A stretch of DNA of 64,000 nt from CAWCWK01 sp963842125 (GTDB lineage Bacteria; Pseudomonadota; Alphaproteobacteria; Rhizobiales; CAWCWK01), in assembly GCA_963842125.1 (NCBI GenBank), contig CAWJFE010000005.1:248001-312000 (forward strand), in the 5' to 3' direction. Positions 41,250-49,258 of the stretch are shown one piece after another. A program made the position numbers and the translations under genes. Every line of letters starts with the position of its first letter. Position 1 is the first letter of the stretch. Below the pieces are notes generated by a model that worked only from the letters and a program-made list of their open reading frames with translations, did no database searches and had not been told where the DNA came from.

Positions 41250-44065
41250 ATGAACGCTGTGGAGATCGAGGAGGCCGTGTCCGCGCTGGCGGAGGCGGAG
41301 TACGACGCGAGCGCGTTCCCCTTCGCTTTTCTGGAGGCGTTCGGCAACAAGGCGACGACGATCAAGAAGCTGCGCGCGGGCACGACCAACCGGTCGGACG
41401 TGGGCGGCGTGCTGCAGAACCGGTTCATTCACATCCTGGCCACGCAGCCGTCGGACGAAGCCGATGCGGTGACGGAGGCGCTGGCCGCCCTACGCGCCAG
41501 CCCGCAGACGGAGAAGCAACGCGCCCGCTTCCTCCTGGCCACCGACGGCGAGACGTTCGAGGCCGAGGACCGGGAGACGGGTGAGACGGCGGCGGGTGCC
41601 TATGCCGAGATCCCCGACCATTTCGGCTTCTTCCTTCCGCTGGCGGGCATCACGACCGTCAAGCAGATCCGCGAATCGTCCTTCGACATCCGCGCCACCT
41701 CGCGGCTCAACCGGCTCTATCTGACGCTCCTGAAGGACAATCCCGACTGGGCCGAGGCCGAGCGGCGGCATGACCTCAACCATTTCATGGCGCGGCTGAT
41801 CTTCTGCTTCTTCGCCGAGGATACGGACATCTTCTTCGGTGACGACCTCTTCACCGCAACAGTGCGCCAGATGAGTGCGCGCGACGCATCGGACGCGCAT
41901 GAGGTGATCGGGCGGTGCTTCGCGGCGATGAACCTACGCACCAGGGATCGCGAGGCCGCCGGCCTGCCGCGCTGGGCGGACGGGTTCCCTTATGTGAATG
42001 GCGGCCTGTTCGAGGGCTCCACGGAGGTGCCGCGCTTCACCCGGATCGCGCTCAAATACCTCCTCCATATCGGCGATCTGAACTGGAAGAAGATCAACCC
42101 GGACATCTTCGGCTCGATGATCCAGGCCGTGGCCGACGACGAGGAGCGCGGCGCCCTGGGCATGCACTACACCTCCGTGCCCAACATCCTCAAAGTGCTG
42201 AACCCGCTCTTTCTCGACGACCTGCGCCGCCAGCTCTACGAGGCGGGCGACAGCAAGATCAAGCTCCTCAACCTCAAGAAGCGCATGGCCCGCATCCGGG
42301 TCTTCGATCCGGCCTGCGGCTCGGGCAATTTCCTCGTCATCGCCTACAAGCAGATGCGCGAGATCGAGGCCGAGGCGAACCGGCGGCGGGCCGAGCCGAA
42401 CGCGGCCAGCCTCATCCCGCTCACCAACTTCCGGGGCATCGAGATCCGCGATTTCGCGGCCGAGATCGCGCGCCTCGCGCTCATCATCGCGGAGTATCAG
42501 TGCGACGTGCTCTATCGCGGCCAACGCGAGGCGCTCGCCGAGTTCCTGCCCCTCGACGCCGAGAACTGGATCACCTGCGGCAACGCCCTTAGGCTCGACT
42601 GGATGAGCATCTGCCCACCCACCGGCGCCGCCACGAAGACGCGCGGCGACGACCTCTTCGAGACGCCGCTGAAGCAGACGGCGATCGACTTCGAGAACGA
42701 CGGTGGGGAGACGTATATTTGCGGGAACCCGCCGTATGTCGGGCGAAAGTATCAAACACAAGATCAGAAAAGTGAACTCGAAAGTGTATTCTCGGATCAA
42801 AAGGTGCGGACACTTGAGTTAGACTATGTATCGGGGTGGTTCGGGAAATCTGCTTCCTACGTGCAGTATGCTGACGCCGAAATTGCATTTGTCGCAACTA
42901 ACTCAATTTGTCAGGGAATTCAGGTCTAAGCTCTTTGGCCTACGATACTCGCGGCAGGCCTTAATATCTCCTTCGCGGTTCGATCATTCAAATGGTCGAA
43001 TCTTGCGCTCATAATGCGGGCGTTACGGTTTCGATTATTGGTATGTCCGTCAAACCCAAGTCACGCATTCTGTTTGATGAAAACAACGATGCAAACGCAT
43101 CGAGATCTGTCGCCAATATCAACCCGTATCTCATCGCTGCAGAGAACGCATTCGTTCGACCTCAACCACGCCTCTCTGATGACCGCAACGAGATGCGCTT
43201 TGGCAATCACCCTTATTATGCTAACGAACTTATAATATCTGCAGATAAGACTCGCGCTATTGCTTCGAGGAACAAGCAGACTGGCTATGATATAAGACCG
43301 CTCTACGGTTCAAGGGAATTAATCAACGGCCAGCCGCGGTATCAGATCTGGATTGAGGATGATGACGCTGAGCTAGCTATCTCAAACCAGAGCATCCGAC
43401 AGCGGATCGAGGCCGTTCGGATGACCCGGCAATCTAAGGTAAAAGACAAGCAAGCACAGAAATTGGCCAACGTCTCGCATCGTTTTAGAGACCAGCATCA
43501 AGCAAAATCTTCAGTGACAGTTGTTTCCATTGTCAGTTCAGAAAATAGGGAATATCTGCCCACTGGAATGGTCGATGCTACAGCCGTCGTGCATAACAAG
43601 GCCTTCGCGCTTTATGATGCCCCTCTCTGGAACTTAGCCCTCATCGCCTCGCGCCTTCACTGGGTCTGGATCGGCACCGTCTGCGTGCGGATGCGCACTG
43701 ACTTTTCCTACTCCAACACCCTCGGCTGGAACACCTTCCCGGTCCCGAAGCTCACGGCGGCGCACAAGGCCGATCTGACGGCCTGCGCCGAGGCCATCCT
43801 GCTGGCCCGCGAGGCCCATTTCCCCGCCACCATCGCCGATCTCTACGCCCCCGACGCCATGCCGGACGACCTGCGCGCCGCCCACGAGGCGAACGACGAG
43901 ACCCTCGAGCGCATCTATATCGGCCGCCGCTTCCGCAACGACACCGAACGGCTGGAGAAGCTCTTCGAGATGTACGTGAAGATGACGGAAGGGTCGGCGA
44001 AGCCGAAGGCTGCTTCACGAAAGAGCAAGACATCGGACGAGGCGAACGTGCCGGATCTGATATAG
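41250..44065 (+). pseudogene. MmeI-like N6-adenine DNA methyltransferase, disrupted by a stop and a frameshift
   Basis: A strong site (GGGGAGG) precedes ATG 41250. The 559-residue first part has MmeI-family N-terminal and helical regions, SAM motif I VFDPACGSGNFLVIA (351-365) and catalytic NPPY (493-496). No PD-(D/E)xK nuclease motif is evident at the N-terminus, so it may be methylase-only. TAA at 42927 interrupts the gene right after NSICQGIQV. Family sequence continues in the same frame (LWPTILAAGLNISFAVRSFK) and then, after one lost base near 43004, in another frame (HNAGVTVSIIGMS) to the stop at 44065. Bases ~42720-43640, covering the target-recognition region, are clearly AT-richer than the rest. 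Confidence 0.8.
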
Positions 44066-44074
44066 CCCGTGGTG

Positions 44075-44107
44075 TTGTGTCAAAACCATCCGGCCGATCT
44101 GACACAA
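44075..44107. repeat. inverted repeat between methyltransferase and GIY-YIG genes
   Basis: Arms TTGTGTCA (44075-44082) and TGACACAA (44100-44107) are perfect, with a 17-bp spacer. It lies 9 bp after the methyltransferase stop and 34 bp before the next start. No T-run follows, so an operator or mRNA hairpin is more likely than a terminator. Confidence 0.55.
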
Positions 44108-44141
44108 GGCGACTTCGATGTTGGGGGAGAGACTTCCATTC

Positions 44142-45101
44142 ATGACACCGCTGGAAGCCATAGAGGCCGATCCGCCCAATGTCTGGCTGACCTATTTTGA
44201 CGGCTTTGCTCCCGAGCGTTGGGGACAGCTCGGCTTTACGCAGCCCGGCGACCTGACGGCCTTTCTGAACAGGACGAAGCCCGGCGTCCTGGTCGTGCTG
44301 ATCGGATCGAACCGAGCCGACGCGAAGGAGCGGCATCGCATCATCGGCATCCAACAGTGCTCCCACGAACGCGGAACATCGGACGACTTCCTCCACCCGG
44401 ATGCCCTGGCCGAGAAGAACGCCGGTCCGGACAAGAACAAGTGGAACCTTGCCGTCCGCTGCGTCCGAGCCTGGCGCGTTCTCCCGCATAGCCGCATACC
44501 TGAGCGCGAAATGGCACTCGAAACGTGGTCGCCAAAAAGGGCCCGCTATATCGGCAAGGCGGGCATGCTCCTGACAGAGGCCGAGGCGCGCCGCGTGCTG
44601 GACCTCGATGTCGAGGAGGTCAGCGTCTATGGTCAGGACCCAATCGCGCATTCCGAGGCTGGCACAGCGCGGGCAGTCTTCACGCCGAGCAGGGCCGGCC
44701 CCATGTCGCAGTGCCCGTTCGAGGTTCGTGCATCCGAAGGACCGAAGCACCTCTACGTTCTTAAGCTGTCCGGTCCGCCCGGCGTCTTCCTCAACGACGC
44801 TTCCGCCAATGGCATCATCGTTAAGGTCGGCATGACGGGGGATCCTGAGCGACGGTGCGCCGAACACAACGCGGCGCTGCCGATGGGCCGGTTTCGCTGG
44901 TCCTTGTTATGGTCGACCGCATCGCAGGGGCTCGATGCCTTCCCCTCTTCCAAGATCGCAATCGCAGGTGAGAACGAGATGAAGACGGCCCTGGCGACGA
45001 CCGGTAGATCGCTGGGAGGCGAGTTCTTCCTGGCAGAAGAGGCGGCTGCCAGAGCAGCCTTCAACAAGGGCATCGACGCAGCACGAAAGGCACACGCATG
45101 A
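44142..45101 (+). CDS. GIY-YIG nuclease-family protein (first of two)
   Basis: About 319 residues. The C-terminal third carries the GIY-YIG core: HLYVLKLSGPPGVFLN in place of the GIY strand, IIVKVGMTGDPERRCAEHNA as the YIG strand with Gly and the catalytic Arg, and a later Glu in AIAGENEMKTAL. The N-terminal ~200 residues (PNVWLTYFDGFAPERWGQLG, VVLIGSNRADAKERHRIIGI) are unfamiliar. ATG 44142 is chosen over ATG 44118 because GGGGGAGAG lies between them at correct spacing. Its stop overlaps the helicase start (ATGA), tying it to the helicase and the second GIY-YIG gene. Confidence 0.75.
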   Translation: MTPLEAIEADPPNVWLTYFDGFAPERWGQLGFTQPGDLTAFLNRTKPGVLVVLIGSNRADAKERHRIIGIQQCSHERGTSDDFLHPDALAEKNAGPDKNKWNLAVRCVRAWRVLPHSRIPEREMALETWSPKRARYIGKAGMLLTEAEARRVLDLDVEEVSVYGQDPIAHSEAGTARAVFTPSRAGPMSQCPFEVRASEGPKHLYVLKLSGPPGVFLNDASANGIIVKVGMTGDPERRCAEHNAALPMGRFRWSLLWSTASQGLDAFPSSKIAIAGENEMKTALATTGRSLGGEFFLAEEAAARAAFNKGIDAARKAHA

Positions 45102-47152
45102 CCGCTCACCCCATCCCCGCCGTCTCGGTCACCTATGATGCCAACGGCGCGTCGTCCGCGCCGGACGAGCTGGGCATGCGCGCCATGCAGGCGCGGGCCT
45201 ATGCGCGCCGGGGCGAGCAATACCTCCTCATCAAGTCGCCGCCCGCCTCGGGCAAAAGTCGCGCCTTGATGTTCATCGCGCTCGACAAGCTGGAGAACCA
45301 GGGCGTGACCCAGGCCCTCGTCGTGGTGCCTGAGCGCTCCATCGGGGCCAGCTTCAACGACGAGACCTTGAGCGCGCACGGCTTTTGGACCGACTGGCAG
45401 GTCGCGCCGCGCTGGAACCTGTGCAACGCCTCGGCCTCCGATCAGGGACTAGTCGATGCGGTGGGGTCGTTCCTGGCCTCGGGCGATCGGGTGCTGGTCT
45501 GCACACACGCGACCTTCCGCTTCGCGGTCGAGCGCTTCGGCATCGAGGCGTTCGATGACCGCCTGATCGCCGTCGACGAGTTCCACCACGTCTCGGCCAA
45601 CCCCGACAATCGCCTCGGCGCGCACCTGCGCGACATCATCGCCCGCGACCGCGCGCATATCGTCGCCATGACCGGCTCCTACTTTCGCGGCGACGCCGAG
45701 GCAGTGCTCGGCCCCGAGGACGAGGCGCGCTTCGAGACCGTCACCTACACCTATTACGAGCAGCTCCAGGGCTATCGCTGGCTGAAATCGCTCGACATCG
45801 CCTATTGCTTCTACTCCGGCTCCTATGCCGACGAGATCACGCGCGTCCTCGATCCCGCACTGAAGACGATCGTCCACATCCCCAGCGTCAACAGCCGCGA
45901 GTCGACCAAGCAGAAGATCCAAGAGGTCGAACACGTTATCGACGCGCTCGGCGAGTGGCAGGGCGTGGACGAGGCGACGGGCTTTCAGATCGTGTGCGCG
46001 GAGGACGGCCGCACGCTCAAGATCGCCGATCTGGTGGACGACAGCGACGCGGCCCGCCGCGCCCGGGTGCTGAACGCGCTGAAGGACCCCGCCCACAAGC
46101 AGGATCGCGACCATGTCGACATCATCGTCGCGCTCGGCATGGCCAAGGAGGGCTTCGACTGGATCTGGTGCGAGCACGCCCTGACCGTCGGCTACCGCGC
46201 AAGCCTGACCGAGGTCGTCCAGATCATCGGCCGCGCGACCCGCGACGCACCGAACAAGACACATGCGCGCTTCACTAACCTCATCGCCGAGCCCGATGCC
46301 GCCGACGACAACGTGCGCGAGGCCGTCAACGACACGCTCAAAGCCATCGCGGCCAGCCTCCTGATGGAGCAGGTGCTCACTCCGCGCTTCGAGTTCGTGC
46401 CAAAGCGCAAGCCCGAGCAGGAACAGGCGGGCGACGCAGCTGGCGGCGACACGTCGGACCTTAAGCCGGGCGGCTTCGGCGAGAGCGGCCAGGCGCCCTA
46501 TCAGATCGAGATCAAGGGCCTCGTCGAGCCCGCCTCGCCCGAGGCGCGTCGTGTCTGCCGCGAGGACCTCGTCGAGGTCGTCACCGCCTTCGTGCAGGAC
46601 AAGAGGACCATCGAGGAGGGTTTGTTCAACACCGAGGCAATCCCCGAGGACCTGACACAGGTGCGCATGGGCAAGATCGTCCGCGAGCGCTACCCGGAGT
46701 TCTCCGAAGAGGACGTCGAGGCCGTACGCCAGCGCGCCGTCGCGGCCCTCAACCTGACGCAGAAGGTCAAGGAGGAGATCCGCCGCGAGGAGGAGCGGAC
46801 CGGTGAGCCCGCACCCAACACCGCCTTCCTCGACGGCGTGCGCCGCTACGCTATGGACGTGCGCGACCTCGACATCGACCTCATCGATGCCATCAATCCG
46901 TTCGGCGAGGCCTATGCCGTGATGGCCAAGACGATAAACGAGGAGCGCTTGCGCGAGATCGCGGCCGTCATCACTGGCAGAAAATCCAAGATGACTTTCG
47001 AGGAGGCTCGCGACTACGCGCGCCGAGCCGTCGCCTTTGCCAAAGATCGCGGCCGCGAGCCGAAGGCCAACTCGGCGGATCCCTGGGAGGCCAAGTTGGC
47101 GGAGGGCGTCCAAGCCTTCCGACGTATAATGAGCGAGCGGGCCAGTGCCTGA
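45098..47152 (+). CDS. SF2 DEAD/DEAH-type helicase
   Basis: 684 residues. Motif I KSPPASGKSRALM, motif Ia/II region with VDEFHHVS (a DEFH box), motif III MTGSYFRG, motif V ALGMAKEGFDW and motif VI VVQIIGRATRDAP define a superfamily 2 DNA translocase of the restriction-helicase type. The C-terminal ~250 residues are helical and charged without a recognised nuclease. ATGA overlap with the upstream GIY-YIG gene and an 8-bp overlap with the downstream one indicate a single complex. It probably drives translocation for the nearby GIY-YIG nucleases. Confidence 0.88.
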   Translation: MTAHPIPAVSVTYDANGASSAPDELGMRAMQARAYARRGEQYLLIKSPPASGKSRALMFIALDKLENQGVTQALVVVPERSIGASFNDETLSAHGFWTDWQVAPRWNLCNASASDQGLVDAVGSFLASGDRVLVCTHATFRFAVERFGIEAFDDRLIAVDEFHHVSANPDNRLGAHLRDIIARDRAHIVAMTGSYFRGDAEAVLGPEDEARFETVTYTYYEQLQGYRWLKSLDIAYCFYSGSYADEITRVLDPALKTIVHIPSVNSRESTKQKIQEVEHVIDALGEWQGVDEATGFQIVCAEDGRTLKIADLVDDSDAARRARVLNALKDPAHKQDRDHVDIIVALGMAKEGFDWIWCEHALTVGYRASLTEVVQIIGRATRDAPNKTHARFTNLIAEPDAADDNVREAVNDTLKAIAASLLMEQVLTPRFEFVPKRKPEQEQAGDAAGGDTSDLKPGGFGESGQAPYQIEIKGLVEPASPEARRVCREDLVEVVTAFVQDKRTIEEGLFNTEAIPEDLTQVRMGKIVRERYPEFSEEDVEAVRQRAVAALNLTQKVKEEIRREEERTGEPAPNTAFLDGVRRYAMDVRDLDIDLIDAINPFGEAYAVMAKTINEERLREIAAVITGRKSKMTFEEARDYARRAVAFAKDRGREPKANSADPWEAKLAEGVQAFRRIMSERASA

Positions 47153-48323
47153 GCTATCGGACGAAGAACTGTTCGCCGCCGTCGGCGGCGCGATCGCGGA
47201 CGAACCGCAACGCGCGTACACCCCCCTGCAAGAGCGCATCGTCGCCGGCTTCGAGGACATCCTTCGCTTCGTGCAAGAGCACGGGCGCGCGCCTTCCCAT
47301 GCCTCGGGCGGCGACATCTTCGAGCGGCTCTATGCCGTGCGTCTCGATCGCCTGCGCGCGCTCGGCGAGCATCACGACGTCCTCCGCCCGTTGGACACCG
47401 CCGGGCTGCTCGACGCGGCAGCGCCGGACGACGATCCGATGGACGATGAGGCGTTGCTCGAGCGCCTGGGCGGCCTGTCGCCGGGGGGCGAGGCCAGCGT
47501 CACCACGCTGCGGCACGTCCGCTCTAGCGCCGAGAAGCGCGCGGCCGAGGAGATCGCGAACCGCGAGCCCTGCCCCGAGTTCGAACGCTTCCGGCCGCTG
47601 TTCGAGGCTGTGCAGGACGATCTCGACAAGGGCGTCCGCGAAACGCGGCCTTTCGGCCGCAAGGCCGAGATCAAGGTGGGACGCTTCTTCGTCCTGGAGG
47701 GGCAGAAGCTCTATGTCGCGGAAGTAGGCGAACCCTTCCGCCAGGAGTACGGCGATACCGATGCGCGGCTGCGCGTCGTCTATGACAACGCAACGCAAAG
47801 CAACATGCTGATGCGTTCGCTGCAGCGTGCGCTCACGAAGGACGAGAACGGGCGCCGCATCACCGAGGGCGCGGCCGGCCCGCTCTTCGGTGCGACGGTC
47901 GAGGCTGACGATATCGGAAGCGGTACGATCTACGTGCTGCGAAGCCGCTCGGATTACCCCCTGATCGCAGCGAACCGCGACCTCGTCCACAAGGTCGGCG
48001 TGACCGGCGGCTCGGTAGAGGCGCGCATCGCTAACGCCAGGAACGACGCCACCTACCTGCTGGCGGACGTGGACGTCGTGGCGGAGTACAAGCTCGCCAA
48101 CATCGATCGCCGCAAGCTCGAAAGGATCATTCACGGCATACTTGCCGAGGCGCGCCAGGACATCACGATCCACGACCGCTTCGGCAAGCCGGTGCATCCC
48201 CGGGAGTGGTACCTCGTTCCGCTCCCCGTGATCGACGAGCTCGTCGAGCGCTTGCGTCGGGGGAACATCGACGGCGTGCGATACGACCCTTCGCGCGGGA
48301 TATTGGTCGAGGCTGTGCCGTAG
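47145..48323 (+). CDS. GIY-YIG nuclease-family protein (second of two)
   Basis: 392 residues. The C-terminal domain has TIYVLRSRSDYPLIAANRD, HKVGVTGGSVEARIANARND (YIG strand, Gly and catalytic Arg) and NIDRRKLERIIHGILAEAR, with the metal-binding Glu expected in the helix KLERIIHGIL. It corresponds to the T5orf172/Mug113-like branch. The N-terminal ~150 residues are helical (LQERIVAGFEDILRFVQEHG), and the middle shows RKAEIKVGRFFVLEGQKLYV. It overlaps the helicase stop by 8 bp and is the last gene of the methyltransferase, GIY-YIG, helicase, GIY-YIG set. Confidence 0.82.
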   Translation: MPELSDEELFAAVGGAIADEPQRAYTPLQERIVAGFEDILRFVQEHGRAPSHASGGDIFERLYAVRLDRLRALGEHHDVLRPLDTAGLLDAAAPDDDPMDDEALLERLGGLSPGGEASVTTLRHVRSSAEKRAAEEIANREPCPEFERFRPLFEAVQDDLDKGVRETRPFGRKAEIKVGRFFVLEGQKLYVAEVGEPFRQEYGDTDARLRVVYDNATQSNMLMRSLQRALTKDENGRRITEGAAGPLFGATVEADDIGSGTIYVLRSRSDYPLIAANRDLVHKVGVTGGSVEARIANARNDATYLLADVDVVAEYKLANIDRRKLERIIHGILAEARQDITIHDRFGKPVHPREWYLVPLPVIDELVERLRRGNIDGVRYDPSRGILVEAVP

Positions 48324-48548
48324 CGACCGCGCTCTCAAGTCACGGGCAATCCGAAGGTCGCACGACGTCGCCTTCGCCGCCTCGGTCGCCCTGAACGAAC
48401 GATCTTCGACGGACGCGTCGAAGGCGAGCGCGTTGAGTGGTGAGCATTGAGGGCTCGTAGGGTAACTCGGCCGGCCGTGTTATTGATCAGCGCGACCGAC
48501 CCGCGAACTTCTTATGTGTGATCCAAGTCTCGACATGCGGCGACGGTG

Positions 48549-49232
48549 ATGTGCAACCTCTACTCCAACACGCTGCCGCAGGAGGCCATGCGGCGCCTGT
48601 TCCGAGCCGAGGACCGGCTCGGCAACCAGCAGAGCATGCCGGCGGTCTTCCCCGACGCCGAGGTGCCTATCGTCCATCGCACGTCGGCCGGCGAGCGGCG
48701 CCTAGTCCCGGCCCGGTGGGGCTACTCAAAGGCGAAGTTTGGCTGGGTTACGAACGTGCGCAACCTCGACCGGTGGCCGTGGAAGGATGTGCTGGAGCAT
48801 CCCCTTCAGCGCTGCCTCGTCCCGGCGACCTCGTTCGCGGAGTACCACCCGACGCAGACGGACGAGAAGGGCCGCAAGCTCGCCACGTGGTTCCGCCTGA
48901 CCGGCGACGAACCACGCCCGCCCTTCGCCTTCGCCGGTCTCGTGCGGCGGTGGAGTTGGAAGGAGGACGGTCTGCGGCGCAAGTCCGACCAGCCGCTGGC
49001 CGATGCAGACGCGCGGACGCTTGCAATGGCGTTCCTAACCACGGAGGCGAACGGCGTCGTCGCGCCGATCCATCCGAAGGCCATGCCGGTCATCCTACGC
49101 GAGAACGATTGGGAAGCGTGGCTGACCGGGGATGCTGAGGCCGCCCGGACTTTGCAGCGGCCGCTTCCCGATGAGGCGCTAGAGATCGCGTTCACCGGTG
49201 CGAAGAGCGATCCTATCGAGCTGACGGTATAG
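48549..49232 (+). CDS. SRAP-domain protein (YedK/HMCES type)
   Basis: About 227 residues. ATG 48549 is chosen over GTG 48546 because it places Cys at position 2 (MCNLYSN), the residue that forms a thiazolidine link to abasic sites after Met removal. VPARWGYSK, NVRNLDRWPWKD, RCLVPATSFAEYH (active-site Glu) and the late IHPKAMPVIL (active-site His) are family landmarks. The protein shields abasic sites in single-stranded DNA. It lies between the helicase/GIY-YIG operon and dnaE2, convergent with the mutasome genes (26 bp between stops), so it may act on lesions processed by them. Confidence 0.92.
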   Translation: MCNLYSNTLPQEAMRRLFRAEDRLGNQQSMPAVFPDAEVPIVHRTSAGERRLVPARWGYSKAKFGWVTNVRNLDRWPWKDVLEHPLQRCLVPATSFAEYHPTQTDEKGRKLATWFRLTGDEPRPPFAFAGLVRRWSWKEDGLRRKSDQPLADADARTLAMAFLTTEANGVVAPIHPKAMPVILRENDWEAWLTGDAEAARTLQRPLPDEALEIAFTGAKSDPIELTV

Positions 49233-49258
49233 TTCGGTTAGCCTCCCGTCGGGCCGTC

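Noticed and set aside
45449..47317. 622-residue minus-strand frame opposite the helicase gene
   Set aside because: Shadow of a GC-rich gene; helicase motifs are complete on the plus strand.
41250..48323. BREX or DISARM system
   Set aside because: No PglZ, BrxC, DrmA/DrmB or PLD-type gene is present; the GIY-YIG genes do not fit those gene sets.
48404..48423. Hairpin (cttcgac/gtcgaag) after the second GIY-YIG gene as a terminator
   Set aside because: Stem of seven pairs and no T-run; too weak to call.
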